A DNA stretch of 64,000 nt from Rahnella ecdela (GCF_019049625.1 NZ_JAFMOY010000127.1:62001-126000), one strand, 5' to 3'; shown: positions 45,409 through 54,957, counted from the stretch's first letter. Program-made: numbers and translations. Notes: generated by a model not told the origin, from the sequence alone.

Positions 45409-46167
45409 ATGTGCAGTACCTGTGGTTGTGCCAGCGGCGAACTTCGTATTGAAGGCGTCAGCAGCGAACACGCTTATCATTCTCATGAACATTCCCACGG
45501 CCTGCCGTTTGCGGCGCGTCGTCTGGTGGATATCGAAATGGACGTGCTGGCTAAGAATAATCATATTGCCGCCCACAACCGCGAGCACTTTGCTGCGGCG
45601 GGTATTCTGGCGCTGAATCTGGTGTCCAGTCCCGGTTCCGGCAAAACCACTTTACTGACCAGCACCCTGACCCGGCTGGCGCCTTATTTCGACTGCGCGG
45701 TCATTGAAGGCGACCAGCAAACCACCAACGACGCCGACCGGATACGCGCCACCGGCGTTCCGGCGATTCAGGTCAATACCGGTAAAGGCTGCCATCTGGA
45801 CGCGCAAATGGTTCACGATGCGCTGCATCAATTATCGCCAAACAATAACAGTCTGCTGTTTATCGAAAACGTAGGCAATCTGGTGTGTCCGGCCAGTTTT
45901 GATCTCGGCGAACTGCATAAAGTTGCGGTGCTGTCGGTGACCGAGGGTGAAGACAAACCGCTTAAATACCCGCATATGTTTGCCGCCTCTCAGCTGATGA
46001 TCCTTAACAAAATCGACCTGCTGCCTTACGTCAGTTTTGACGTTGGAATCTGTATCGCCAATGCGCGGCAGGTCAATCCGCAGATTGAAGTGATCCAACT
46101 TTCCGCCACTACGGGAGAAGGCATGGATCAGTGGCTGCTTTGGCTGGAGCAGCAACGATGTGCATAG
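45409..46167 (+). CDS. hypB: Hydrogenase nickel-incorporation GTPase HypB
   Basis: GTPase that loads nickel into hydrogenase. 252 residues, shorter than the 290 of E. coli. The N-terminal nickel motif MCSTCGC is intact; a brief His cluster (YHSHEHSHG, about 25–33) replaces the longer linker. G-domain motifs are GSGKTTLLT (P-loop, about 77), [13 protein letters not shown], and LNKIDLLPY (about 200). Start ATG 45409 follows GGGGAG; an in-frame ATG at 45391 is less likely. Confidence 0.96.
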   Translation: MCSTCGCASGELRIEGVSSEHAYHSHEHSHGLPFAARRLVDIEMDVLAKNNHIAAHNREHFAAAGILALNLVSSPGSGKTTLLTSTLTRLAPYFDCAVIEGDQQTTNDADRIRATGVPAIQVNTGKGCHLDAQMVHDALHQLSPNNNSLLFIENVGNLVCPASFDLGELHKVAVLSVTEGEDKPLKYPHMFAASQLMILNKIDLLPYVSFDVGICIANARQVNPQIEVIQLSATTGEGMDQWLLWLEQQRCA

Positions 46168-46436
46168 GCATTCCGGGGCAAATTGTCGCGCTGCATGAAA
46201 CTCAGCCCGATCACGCCTGGGCGCAGGTGTGCGGATTGCGACGCGAGGTCAATATCGCGCTGGTGCGTGAAGGCGAACGTGAAGCGCTGATCGGCTGCTG
46301 GGTATTAATCCACGTCGGTTTTGCCCTGAGCCGACTCGATGAGCAGGAAGCGCTGGACACGCTGGCCGCGCTGCACGCGATGGAAGAAGTGGAAGCCGAC
46401 GTCGCCTTATTTTTGGGTGCGGGAGAGACAAGGTAA
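46158..46436 (+). CDS. hypC: Hydrogenase assembly chaperone HypC
   Basis: Chaperone that holds the Fe(CN)2CO unit with HypD and passes it to the large subunit. 92 residues. Essential Cys2 is in MCIGIPGQI, and [17 protein letters not shown] is the family core. Its ATG lies 10 bases before the hypB stop, so the two overlap. HybG is the only close alternative; position favours HypC. Confidence 0.96.
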   Translation: MCIGIPGQIVALHETQPDHAWAQVCGLRREVNIALVREGEREALIGCWVLIHVGFALSRLDEQEALDTLAALHAMEEVEADVALFLGAGETR

Positions 46437-47581
46437 TGCGTTTTGTTGATGAATTTCGGGATCCGAAACTGGCGAAAACATTAATCGAACGCCTGCATCA
46501 GCGGGCGGCTCATCTGCCTTACAGCGCAGAAAAACCGATGCAAATTATGGAAGTGTGCGGCGGTCATACCCACGCTATTTTCAAATTCGGTCTGGATAAA
46601 CTGCTGCCACCGCAACTGGAATTTATCCACGGGCCGGGGTGTCCGGTGTGCGTGCTGCCAATGGGGCGAATTGATGCCTGCTGTGAAATCGCGGCACATG
46701 ACGGGGTGATTTTTTGCACTTTTGGCGATGCGTTGCGGGTGCCGGGCAAACAGGGTTCGCTGTTGCAGGCGCGCGAACGGGGCGCGGACGTGCGGGTGGT
46801 TTATTCGCCGCTGGATGCGTTGAAACTGGCGCGTGAAAACCCGCATTCTCAGGTAGTGTTTTTTGCACTCGGTTTTGAAACCACGTTGCCGGTCACTGCG
46901 GTTACGCTGCAACAGGCGCGGCGGGAAGGGCTGAAAAATTTCACTGTCTTCTGCCAGCACATCAGCCTGATGCCGACCTTGCGCAGTCTGCTGGAACAAG
47001 ATGATGTGCGCATCGACGCGTTTCTGGCGCCCGGCCACGTCAGCATGGTGACCGGGATCGCGCCGTATGATTTCATCAATAAAGAATTTGGTAAGCCGCT
47101 GGTGATAAGCGGTTTCGAACCACTGGATATGCTGCAAAGCGTGCTGATGCTGGTGGAACAAGTTTGCGAGGCATCGTGTAAAACCGAAAACCAGTACCGG
47201 CGCGTTGTGCCGCAAGAGGGTAACCTGCTGGCACAGGAAGCGATGCGCGAAGTATTTACGCTTTCCGGCAGCAGCGAATGGCGCGGGCTGGGGATTATCA
47301 AAGAGTCCGGCATTTCCCTGAGCGCGGCTTACTCAGCGTTTGATGCGGAACTGCGCTTCAGCCCGCAGGTGCAGCCGGTGGCGGATGACCCGCGTTCCCG
47401 TTGTGGCGAAGTGCTCACCGGGCGTTGCAAGCCGCATGAATGCCCGTTGTTTGGCACCGGTTGTACGCCGCATAACGCGTTCGGCGCGCTGATGGTGTCA
47501 TCTGAAGGTGCCTGTGCAGCGTGGTATCAGTACCGGCATCAGGAAACCGCAGTACAAGAAAGAACAACAGAAGGTGCGTAG
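46436..47581 (+). CDS. hypD: Hydrogenase maturation protein HypD
   Basis: [4Fe-4S] scaffold protein on which Fe(CN)2CO is built. 381 residues. Conserved cysteine motifs: EVCGGHTHAIFKFG (about 39), GPGCPVCVLP (about 67) and the C-terminal cluster set CGEVLTGRCKPHECPLFGTGCTP-type run (Cys near 322, 330, 335, 341). Start overlaps the hypC stop by one base (TAATG). Confidence 0.96.
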   Translation: MRFVDEFRDPKLAKTLIERLHQRAAHLPYSAEKPMQIMEVCGGHTHAIFKFGLDKLLPPQLEFIHGPGCPVCVLPMGRIDACCEIAAHDGVIFCTFGDALRVPGKQGSLLQARERGADVRVVYSPLDALKLARENPHSQVVFFALGFETTLPVTAVTLQQARREGLKNFTVFCQHISLMPTLRSLLEQDDVRIDAFLAPGHVSMVTGIAPYDFINKEFGKPLVISGFEPLDMLQSVLMLVEQVCEASCKTENQYRRVVPQEGNLLAQEAMREVFTLSGSSEWRGLGIIKESGISLSAAYSAFDAELRFSPQVQPVADDPRSRCGEVLTGRCKPHECPLFGTGCTPHNAFGALMVSSEGACAAWYQYRHQETAVQERTTEGA

Positions 47582-47585
47582 CAAG

Positions 47586-48608
47586 ATGAGTGAACATAAG
47601 GACGTCATCACAATGGCGCACGGCAGCGGCGGGCGGGCGATGCAGCAGATAATCGAACGCCTGTTCCTCAGTGCTTTCGATAACCCGTGGCTCAGCGAGC
47701 GCGAAGATGCGGCGCGTTTGTCGATTGCCAGTCTGAGTGCGCAGGGTGACCGGCTGGCATTCACCACGGACAGCTATGTCATCGATCCGGTGTTTTTCCC
47801 AGGCGGTAACATCGGCAAGCTGGCGGTGTGCGGCACGGCGAATGACCTGGCGGTCAGCGGCGCTACACCCGCTTATCTTTCCTGCGGGTTTATTCTCGAA
47901 GAAGGACTGCCGCTGGAAGACTTGCAGAAAATTGTGAAGTCGATGGCGCAGACCGCACGCGAGGCGGGAATCGCCATTGTCACCGGCGACACCAAGGTGG
48001 TGCAGCGCGGTGCGGCGGATAAAATCTTTATTAATACGGCGGGGATCGGGGTGATTCCTGCCGATGTTCACTGGGCCGCCAGCCGGATCCAGGTCGGGGA
48101 CAAAGTGATCGTCAGCGGCACGCTGGGCGATCACGGGGCCACTATCCTTAACCTTCGCGAACAGCTGGGAATGACGCTGGAGGTGGAAAGCGACTGCGCG
48201 GTGCTGGCGCCGATGATCGCGCCGCTGCGCGCACTTTCCGGTGTCCGTGCCTTGCGCGATGCCACACGAGGCGGGGTAAATGCCATTCTTCACGAGTTCA
48301 GAGCCGCCAGCGGATTCGGGATTTGCATCGACGAAACCGCTATACCGGTTAAACCGGCAGTACGGGGAATTTGCGAACTGCTCGGGCTGGAGCCACTCAA
48401 TTTTGCCAATGAAGGAAAACTGGTGGCGGTAGTCTCGGCACAGGAAGAAAACGCGGTACTGAAATTATTGCACAGCCATCCGCTCGGCGCTGACGCTGCC
48501 ACCATCGGTGAGGTGACGGCATCGCCGCAGGTTTGTCTGCGCGGTGCGCTGGGGGTTTCACGCCAGCTAATGTTACCAAATGCGGAGCCATTACCCCGGA
48601 TTTGTTGA
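47586..48608 (+). CDS. hypE: Hydrogenase maturation protein HypE
   Basis: PurM-like ATPase that dehydrates the HypF-made thiocarboxamide to a thiocyanate on its C-terminal Cys. 340 residues, ending PRIC with that Cys in place. N-terminal MAHGSGGRAMQQII, the ATP-binding TDSYVIDPVFFPGGNIGKLAV and GTANDLAVSGA are present. Starts at ATG 47586, four bases after hypD. Confidence 0.96.
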   Translation: MSEHKDVITMAHGSGGRAMQQIIERLFLSAFDNPWLSEREDAARLSIASLSAQGDRLAFTTDSYVIDPVFFPGGNIGKLAVCGTANDLAVSGATPAYLSCGFILEEGLPLEDLQKIVKSMAQTAREAGIAIVTGDTKVVQRGAADKIFINTAGIGVIPADVHWAASRIQVGDKVIVSGTLGDHGATILNLREQLGMTLEVESDCAVLAPMIAPLRALSGVRALRDATRGGVNAILHEFRAASGFGICIDETAIPVKPAVRGICELLGLEPLNFANEGKLVAVVSAQEENAVLKLLHSHPLGADAATIGEVTASPQVCLRGALGVSRQLMLPNAEPLPRIC

Positions 48609-48674
48609 TCTCGTCAGGGGGCCTGTTGCGGCGAAAGGGGTAGAATTTTCTCTGCCGTTTTTATTCAAAAATTC

Positions 48675-50810
48675 ATGCTATCCAGAGCTAACGCTATGCA
48701 GAGTGCAACAATGAGCATTACCAAACACAAAGGATTGCTGGAACTGACGCGCACACTGCTGCTGCAACAGACCATGACATCGCTGCTGGAAACTCTCACG
48801 CAGGTGGTGCAGGCTGCCGGTATTGCCGACGCCGTGACGCTGGTTCTTTTCGACAATCAGAATATCGACAACCCAAGCGAGCGGGTCAGTTTTTATGGTA
48901 TCGATCCGCATCATCAGCCGGTAAGTTACGAAGATGAAACGCTGCTGGCGACCGGTCCGGTTCATGCCTTGCTGAGCAACCCGAAAACGCAGGTCTGGCG
49001 CAGCGATGCTTTGCATCTGCATTTTCCTCAGCTGAGCGCACTGAACCTGTATCCGGCGTTTACCGGATATTGTCTGGTGCCTTTGCTGGCCTCATCCGGC
49101 TTGCTGGGCGGCTGTGAATTTACCCGCCAGAATGACACACCGTTCAGCGTAGAGGACAAAAACGGTCTGCACGAACTGTGTATGCTGGCAGCGATTGCGG
49201 TTGAACAAATTCAGTTGCGTGAAAATGCACTGTTCCAGCAATCTCAGCTGCGTCACGAGCGTGACGATTTCCGCATTCTGGTTGATATCACTAACGCGGT
49301 TCTCTCAAAGCTGGATCTTGACGAACTGACCGGCGAAATTGCCAAAACTATCCATCATTTTTTCCACATCAATGCCATCAGCATTGTGCTTTGCGATGCG
49401 GCTAAAGACAGCGAACAGGCCAGCGTTTACGCCACCCATTACGTCCAGACGCACGTTGCCGAACGCGAGCAGTCGCGCATGACGCTGAGCGGTTCCCTTG
49501 AGCAGCAGGTGATGAAAAGTGGCGAAATGCTGCTGACCAATGTCCGGCCATCAGAAGACTTCGGGAGCGATGAAAGCACGCTGTTCCAGCTGCTGTGGCG
49601 TGACCAGACCAAAACCCTGTGCATTCTGCCTCTGCGTTTTGGTCATAAAACACTGGGCGTGCTGAAACTGGCGCAGTGTCAGCCGGATAATTTCAATACC
49701 GCGAATTTACGGGTTTTACAGCAAATTGCCGAACGCATTGCGATTGCCGTGGATAACGCGCTGGCCTATCAGGAAATCAAAAGCCTGAAGGAAAAACTGC
49801 AACACGAAAACCTGTATCTCACCGAGCAAATCAACAGCAATAACCCGGATTTCAGCGACATTGTCGGGCGCAGTCCTTCCATGTCTGCGGTGCTGAAACA
49901 GGTTGAGATCGTGGCGAAAAGCGACTGCTCGGTGCTGATCCTCGGTGAAACCGGCACCGGTAAAGAACTGATCGCCCGTGCTATTCATAACCTCGGCGAT
50001 CGTCGCGATCAGCGCATGGTGAAAATGAACTGTGCGGCGATGCCGGCGGGTCTGATGGAAAGTGATCTGTTCGGCCATGAAAAAGGCTCATTCACCGGCG
50101 CCACGGCGCAAAGAATGGGGCGCTTCGAACTGGCCGATCAGGGCACGCTGTTTCTGGATGAAGTGGGAGAAATTCCGCTGGAGTTGCAACCGAAATTACT
50201 GCGCATCTTGCAGGAGCAGGAGTTTGAACGGGTGGGCGGCAACAAGCTGATCTCGGTGAATGTGCGGATGATCGCGGCGACCAACCGCGACCTGCGGCAG
50301 ATGGTGGCTGATAAAGAATTTCGCAGTGACCTGTATTACCGGCTGAACGTGTTCCCGATTGTTATTCCGCCGCTGCGTGAACGTCCGGAAGATATCCCGC
50401 AACTTGTGAAATTTCTTACCTATAAAATCGCCAAACGTATGAAGCGTACCATCGACAGTATTCCGGCGGAAACCCTGCGTCTGCTGAGCCGTATGCCGTG
50501 GCCTGGCAACGTACGCGAACTGGAAAATGTCATTGAGCGTGCAGTGCTTCTGACCCGCGGAACGGTGCTGGATTTGCAACTTCCTGAACTCAATTACCCC
50601 TTGCCGATGGCCCAGGTGGTCTCTCCCGCTGTGCGTGAAAGCGCGCCCGCACCGCAACTGAGTGAAGAAGACGAACGGGAGCGCATTTTACAGGTGCTGA
50701 AAGAAACTAACGGCGTTGTCGCCGGGCCCCGCGGCGCAGCTCAGCGGCTGGGGTTAAAGCGCACCACGCTATTATCGCGGATGAAAAAGTTAGGGATTGC
50801 CGCCCGCTGA
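48675..50810 (+). CDS. fhlA: Formate hydrogenlyase transcriptional activator FhlA
   Basis: Sigma-54-dependent activator that senses formate and turns on the hyc, hyp and hydN-fdhF units. About 711 residues. Two GAF domains (about 25–175 and 205–355) form the formate-sensing part. The AAA+ domain has Walker A GETGTGKE (about 428), a GAFTGA loop read here as GSFTGA, Walker B LFLDEVGEI and an Arg finger region. The C-terminal Fis-type HTH ends GAAQRLGLKRTTLLSRMKKLGI. Start uncertain: ATG at 48675, 48696 or 48711; none has a strong ribosome site. It lies 66 bp after hypE and is probably read with hyp. Confidence 0.95.
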   Translation: MLSRANAMQSATMSITKHKGLLELTRTLLLQQTMTSLLETLTQVVQAAGIADAVTLVLFDNQNIDNPSERVSFYGIDPHHQPVSYEDETLLATGPVHALLSNPKTQVWRSDALHLHFPQLSALNLYPAFTGYCLVPLLASSGLLGGCEFTRQNDTPFSVEDKNGLHELCMLAAIAVEQIQLRENALFQQSQLRHERDDFRILVDITNAVLSKLDLDELTGEIAKTIHHFFHINAISIVLCDAAKDSEQASVYATHYVQTHVAEREQSRMTLSGSLEQQVMKSGEMLLTNVRPSEDFGSDESTLFQLLWRDQTKTLCILPLRFGHKTLGVLKLAQCQPDNFNTANLRVLQQIAERIAIAVDNALAYQEIKSLKEKLQHENLYLTEQINSNNPDFSDIVGRSPSMSAVLKQVEIVAKSDCSVLILGETGTGKELIARAIHNLGDRRDQRMVKMNCAAMPAGLMESDLFGHEKGSFTGATAQRMGRFELADQGTLFLDEVGEIPLELQPKLLRILQEQEFERVGGNKLISVNVRMIAATNRDLRQMVADKEFRSDLYYRLNVFPIVIPPLRERPEDIPQLVKFLTYKIAKRMKRTIDSIPAETLRLLSRMPWPGNVRELENVIERAVLLTRGTVLDLQLPELNYPLPMAQVVSPAVRESAPAPQLSEEDERERILQVLKETNGVVAGPRGAAQRLGLKRTTLLSRMKKLGIAAR

Positions 50811-50841
50811 TTTTACCGGCTGCCTGCGGGCAGCCTTCCCT

Positions 50842-51231
50842 TCACAGCGTAAACATTTCCCCGTGGCTGAATGACCAGTCTTCCGGATGAGTAAAACTCA
50901 CCACCACCATCACATCTGCCGGAGCAATTCCCAGCGCGGCGTGCAGATTTCCTGCCAGATGACGGAACAGCTCCTGTTTCTGGTAGCCGTTGCGCGGTTT
51001 GCCTGCGGTGATGTGAAACAGCAAAAAATCCTCTGAGCGTTGATCATTTTTCCCGGCCAGATATGTCGGGTTAATCACCCGCTGACCACGGCCTGCCGGT
51101 TCAAACAGCTGAAAACAGTCATCTGCCGGAACAGCGAAATGTTCTACCAGCGCGTTCTGTAAAATAGCGGAAATAGTATCCTGCCAGTCATCTGCACGGT
51201 GTTCGGGTAAGGAAATTCGGGTAAAAGGCAT
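50842..51231 (-). CDS. Tautomerase/MIF-superfamily protein
   Basis: 129-residue protein starting MPFTRI, so Pro becomes the catalytic N-terminus after Met removal, as in the 4-oxalocrotonate tautomerase and malonate semialdehyde decarboxylase families. Two beta-alpha-beta halves are suggested (2–60 and 68–129). Probably co-transcribed with the 51261 gene, 29 bp upstream. Substrate unknown. Confidence 0.82.
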   Translation of the reverse strand: MPFTRISLPEHRADDWQDTISAILQNALVEHFAVPADDCFQLFEPAGRGQRVINPTYLAGKNDQRSEDFLLFHITAGKPRNGYQKQELFRHLAGNLHAALGIAPADVMVVVSFTHPEDWSFSHGEMFTL

Positions 51232-51260
51232 CTTCAGTTTCTCTTGTGACTGGCTACGGG

Positions 51261-51584
51261 TTACTTATCACCGAGAGCGGCGAAACGCGTCAGGGCAGAC
51301 GCAGCGGCGGGCCATCCGGCATAAAACGCCAGATGCGTGATCGTCTCGGAAATTTCAGCATGAGTGACGCCGTTTTCCACCGACAGATTCAGATGAAAGG
51401 GCAGTTGCTCCGTGCGGTTCAGGGCAATCAGCGCAGCAACGGTGATCAGGCTGCGGTCACGCGGTGACAGTTGGTCTCTTTTCCACAAATCACCGAACAA
51501 CACCTGCTCTGTCAGCTCTGCAAATTTAGGCGTCAGCCGCGACATGGTATCCAGCGTCTGGGTTTGGGATGAAGTTGTGCTCAT
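51261..51584 (-). CDS. Carboxymuconolactone decarboxylase-like protein
   Basis: 107-residue all-helical protein of the CMD/AhpD superfamily (SPRDRSLITVAALIALNRTEQLPFHL and THAEISETITHLAFYAGWPAA contain the conserved helices and His). The C-x2-C motif of AhpD is absent; the protein has no cysteine, so it resembles CMD or YurZ rather than a peroxidase. AAGGAG precedes its ATG. Divergent from a LysR gene that likely controls this pair. Confidence 0.85.
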   Translation of the reverse strand: MSTTSSQTQTLDTMSRLTPKFAELTEQVLFGDLWKRDQLSPRDRSLITVAALIALNRTEQLPFHLNLSVENGVTHAEISETITHLAFYAGWPAAASALTRFAALGDK

Positions 51585-51689
51585 ATCAGGCTCCTTTTAA
51601 CGTGTGTGAAAAAGAGCATAAGACGTTATGGTTGTCCTTAATATCGAAAATATCAGCAGCATTAATCCATAAAAACAGGATGATTAAAC

Positions 51690-52571
51690 GTGGCAAAACG
51701 GCCGGTAACTTTTGATGCACAGGCGTTGCGCAGTTTTGTCACCGGCATTGAACTGGGGAGTTTTGTGCTGGCGGCAGACCGGCTGGGGCGCTCGACTTCC
51801 GCTGTCAGCGCCCAGCTGAAAAAGCTGGAACAGCAGGCCGGTACGGAGCTGGTACAAAAATCGGGACGACATCTGATTCTGACGGAGCGCGGCGAGGTGA
51901 TGCTGAGCTATGCGCGGCGGATCCTCAGTCTCAACGATGAAGCCAGCGCCGTTATGCTTGCCAGCGCCCTGAGCGGCAGCCTGAATCTGGGAATGCAGGA
52001 GGATTTCGGCGAAGCGCTGTTACCGGCACTTCTCGGCACCTTTACCCGCGCACATCCGCAGGTTCAGCTATCGGCCAGCATTACCCGCAACCAGCAATTA
52101 CTCGACGGGATCCGCCATAACGAGTTTGATCTTGCGGTGTGCTGGCAGGCTGATGACGCGCCGCTTTTCCCGTCAAGTCAGTCGCTCGGGCGTATACCAA
52201 TGCGCTGGATTGGCCCTGAAAACTTCGACCTGCAACGTTATCAGGAAACCGGCGAACCGGTGCCGTTGCTGGTTTTCGAAGCGCCGTGCCTGATGCGAAA
52301 TGCCGCCACAACGGCGCTGGATAAAGCGGGTATTCCGTGGCGTATCGCGTTTACCAGCCGCAGCCTGAGCGGGATCTGGGCCGCGATGTCGGCGGGATTA
52401 GGCGTTACGGTGCGTACCGATTTCGGCAGGCCGCAGACGGTCAGAATATTGAATGAGTTGCCCGAACCGGGCGAGGTAGGGATCAGCCTGCATCAGGGGC
52501 AGACGCCGCCCGGTGAGGCGACGGGTTATCTGATCCGGGCGATAAACGATTTTTTCGCGGTGCGCCGCTAA
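51690..52571 (+). CDS. LysR-family transcriptional regulator
   Basis: 293 residues. N-terminal HTH (ALRSFVTGIELGSFVLAADRLGRSTSAVS is the broken-up helix-turn-helix, about 10–38) and a LysR effector domain. Divergent from the CMD/tautomerase pair over 105 bp, which marks those genes as its likely targets. Ligand unknown. Confidence 0.9.
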   Translation: MAKRPVTFDAQALRSFVTGIELGSFVLAADRLGRSTSAVSAQLKKLEQQAGTELVQKSGRHLILTERGEVMLSYARRILSLNDEASAVMLASALSGSLNLGMQEDFGEALLPALLGTFTRAHPQVQLSASITRNQQLLDGIRHNEFDLAVCWQADDAPLFPSSQSLGRIPMRWIGPENFDLQRYQETGEPVPLLVFEAPCLMRNAATTALDKAGIPWRIAFTSRSLSGIWAAMSAGLGVTVRTDFGRPQTVRILNELPEPGEVGISLHQGQTPPGEATGYLIRAINDFFAVRR

Positions 52572-52597
52572 ATCTGTTTGCCGGTAATCAGGTTCGG

Positions 52598-52798
52598 TTA
52601 CTTTTTTGCGGGCTGCTGACGATAGTGCGCCAGACGCTCGCGAAAATATGCGCGCAGGTGTTCAGGCTGCTCCATTTCAACTTCATCTGCATTCACCGGC
52701 AGATTGTTGCGCTCACGCACTGCGACCGTCCCGGCGGCCAGTCCGGCACTCACTTTGTCCATTTCTTCTTTACTCAGCCCTGCGAGATTGTTGTTCAT
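52598..52798 (-). CDS. DNA polymerase III theta-subunit (HolE-like) homologue
   Basis: 66-residue protein that matches the theta subunit along its length: [25 protein letters not shown] and [18 protein letters not shown] parallel E. coli HolE ([38 protein letters not shown]). It lacks the ten-residue C-terminal tail of HolE. Theta binds the epsilon proofreading subunit. The gene is isolated, next to a glycosyltransferase gene on the same strand, and whether it is the main holE or an extra copy cannot be seen here. Confidence 0.85.
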   Translation of the reverse strand: MNNNLAGLSKEEMDKVSAGLAAGTVAVRERNNLPVNADEVEMEQPEHLRAYFRERLAHYRQQPAKK

Positions 52799-52841
52799 AG
52801 CGTTTCCTTTTGCTGCCCGGTTGTGTTGGCAGGCATAAATT

Positions 52842-53822
52842 TTATTCTACTGCAGTTCCGGTCAATGTTTTCAGCATGCCGTCGGCGCAATAACTTTTCA
52901 TCAAAGCCAGGTCAGTTTTCTGATGCTGTGATGACAGAAAGCGGGCCAGGCTGTTGCGGTCATCTTCTCCCCAGATAAAGATTTTATCAGAGTGATAAAA
53001 ATCATAATCTTTTATTGAGGCGTTATTAGTAATCAGCTTTTTATTGAAAGCCATCGCCTCGAGTGCGCGCAGAGTTAATCCGCTTTGACCCGGTTTGTTA
53101 ATTTCCAGCACGACTGAGGAGCGTTTCAGTTTCTCAATATTTTGCTGATAACTGATTTTTTCATTGATGCAGAAGGCGGAGTATTTTGGATCCTCCGCGT
53201 CACCCCCCACCAGATAAAAATCCGGCTGGCAGTGATTTTCCCGCAATATTGGCGCCAGATCATTAATCAGACCTGCCCGGTAATCATCATAACCCCCGAC
53301 ATAAAAGCATGAATGTTCTGTCGGGGCGTTTACCCGCTCAGCCACTTGCACAGCAATGTCATTGCGGGTGAAGGGTAAAAACTGACTGACAAAGGACAAG
53401 CCGTATTTCCTGCAATCATCGGGATCAAAACTGTAAATAACATCAAAAACGGGCATCGCTCTGTCGAGATAATTTTCGTCTTCTGCCAGTAATTTTAGCC
53501 TGCGTCTTTTCGCCGTCAGGGCGGCAACTGAATCGCGCAGCACCAGTATTTTTTTGCAATTCAGCAGAGCAAGAAAATCCAGCATCAAAAAAGCGCTGTA
53601 ACCGTTACAAATAACGATATCGTCTTTCCCGATGTGGCGGAATTTGATAGAGGAGTGCAGCCGCTGGTGCCAGCGTTTCAGGCCCTTCCCGGGCAATAAT
53701 GCATGAACAGATTTATAGTGTTTTTTGACGTTATAAATCGTCTGCACATTAAATTCTTTTTTCAGAGCAGACGTCATCATCCGTTCGTATTCTGAGTTCC
53801 ACTCGATGAAATGTATTTTCAT
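52842..53822 (-). CDS. GT-B-like glycosyltransferase, orphan
   Basis: 326-residue predicted soluble protein, no signal peptide. It reads like a GT-B sugar transferase: an N-terminal part ending in [13 protein letters not shown], and a C-terminal half with [23 protein letters not shown] and an E-rich loop [29 protein letters not shown] (here split), the usual nucleotide-sugar site. Lys/Asn/Tyr-rich codons suggest lower GC than neighbours. Acceptor unknown; lipopolysaccharide core or a similar glycan is a guess. No other glycan genes are near. Confidence 0.65.
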   Translation of the reverse strand: MKIHFIEWNSEYERMMTSALKKEFNVQTIYNVKKHYKSVHALLPGKGLKRWHQRLHSSIKFRHIGKDDIVICNGYSAFLMLDFLALLNCKKILVLRDSVAALTAKRRRLKLLAEDENYLDRAMPVFDVIYSFDPDDCRKYGLSFVSQFLPFTRNDIAVQVAERVNAPTEHSCFYVGGYDDYRAGLINDLAPILRENHCQPDFYLVGGDAEDPKYSAFCINEKISYQQNIEKLKRSSVVLEINKPGQSGLTLRALEAMAFNKKLITNNASIKDYDFYHSDKIFIWGEDDRNSLARFLSSQHQKTDLALMKSYCADGMLKTLTGTAVE

Positions 53823-53973
53823 TGCTTCTCCATTTTGCGCTGTAGTTTAGCATTCTCCGCCGTTAAAAGGTTCTGAGCGGGGGAGGATTGGCGGTCAATT
53901 TCACAACCGGTTTACAAAATCGTCAAAATCAGGCCATTATTTATGCTTCTTTTGCATGGAACGGAGCCTGAAA

Positions 53974-54891
53974 ATGACGCGAATGACAGCTAAAGATTTC
54001 CCACCTGAACTCCTCGAATATTTTGATTTCTACGTACACGGCAAAATGACCAAACGTGAGTTTCTTGATTTATCGGCAAAATTTGTCGCGGGCGGATTGT
54101 CCCTTGCCGCACTGACCACGCTGATGACACCCAATTATGCCTATGCCGAACAGGTGGAATTCACCGATCCGGATATTGTGGCGGAATACATTCACTATCC
54201 CTCGCCGCAGGGACACGGCAGCGTGCGGGCGTATCTGGTGCGTCCGGCCAGGTTTGCCGGTAAAGTGCCCGGTAAAGCGCCCGGCGTAGTGGTGGTGCAT
54301 GAAAATCGCGGGCTGAATCCCTACATTGAAGACGTGGCACGACGTGTGGCGAAAGCCGGATTCACCGCGCTGGCGCCGGACGGCCTGAGTTCAGTCGGCG
54401 GTTATCCGGGTAACGATGAAAAAGGGCGCGAGCTGCAACAAAAGGTCGATCCGACCAAACTGATGAATGGCTTTTTTGCGGCCGTTGAGTTTCTGATGCA
54501 TCACGAAACGGCGACCGGCAAAGTCGGGATCACCGGTTTTTGTTACGGCGGCGGCGTGGCTAACGCGGCGGCGGTGGCGTATCCGGAACTGGCCGCGGCG
54601 GTGCCTTTCTATGGTCGTCAGCCGAAAGCCGAAGATGTGCCGAAAATAAAAGCACCGTTATTGCTGCATTACGCCGAGCTGGATAAACCGATTACCGAAG
54701 GCTGGCCTGCGTATGAAGCGGCGTTGAAAGCCAATAATAAAGTCTATGAGGCGCATATTTACCCCGGCGTGAATCACGGTTTCCACAATGATTCCACACC
54801 ACGCTACGACAAAGCAGCAGCAGATTTAGCGTGGGAAAGGACCGTCGCCTGGTTCAAAAAGTATCTCGACCCGCAAACCGAAAATGCCTGA
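53974..54891 (+). CDS. yghX: Dienelactone hydrolase-family protein YghX
   Basis: Alpha/beta hydrolase, 305 residues. Nucleophile Cys is in GITGFCYGGGVANA (about 197), with Glu in VVVHENRGLNPY (about 105) and His in PGVNHGFHNDSTPRYD (about 275). N-terminus MTRMTAKDFPPELLEYFDFY matches YghX, including the KREFLDL...GGLSLAALTTL hydrophobic stretch, which resembles an export signal with KR rather than RR. GGAGCC precedes ATG 53974. Complete here. Substrate unknown. Confidence 0.92.
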   Translation: MTRMTAKDFPPELLEYFDFYVHGKMTKREFLDLSAKFVAGGLSLAALTTLMTPNYAYAEQVEFTDPDIVAEYIHYPSPQGHGSVRAYLVRPARFAGKVPGKAPGVVVVHENRGLNPYIEDVARRVAKAGFTALAPDGLSSVGGYPGNDEKGRELQQKVDPTKLMNGFFAAVEFLMHHETATGKVGITGFCYGGGVANAAAVAYPELAAAVPFYGRQPKAEDVPKIKAPLLLHYAELDKPITEGWPAYEAALKANNKVYEAHIYPGVNHGFHNDSTPRYDKAAADLAWERTVAWFKKYLDPQTENA

Positions 54892-54903
54892 AAACGCATA
54901 AAC

Positions 54904-54941
54904 GCAAAAAGGGCGGGATCGCAAAATCCCGCCCTTTGTTT
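54904..54941. terminator. Bidirectional terminator between yghX and yghU
   Basis: AAAGGGCGGGATC...GATCCCGCCCTTT-type stem (GGGCGGGAT/ATCCCGCCC) with A and T runs outside, so it serves both convergent genes. Confidence 0.85.
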
Positions 54942-54957
54942 ATCTGCTGTCAGGCTG

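Noticed and set aside
50818-50835. Perfect GGCTGCC-TGCG-GGCAGCC hairpin after fhlA as a terminator
   Set aside because: It has no T tract on either strand, so a terminator call is not supported, although a role in ending fhlA is possible.
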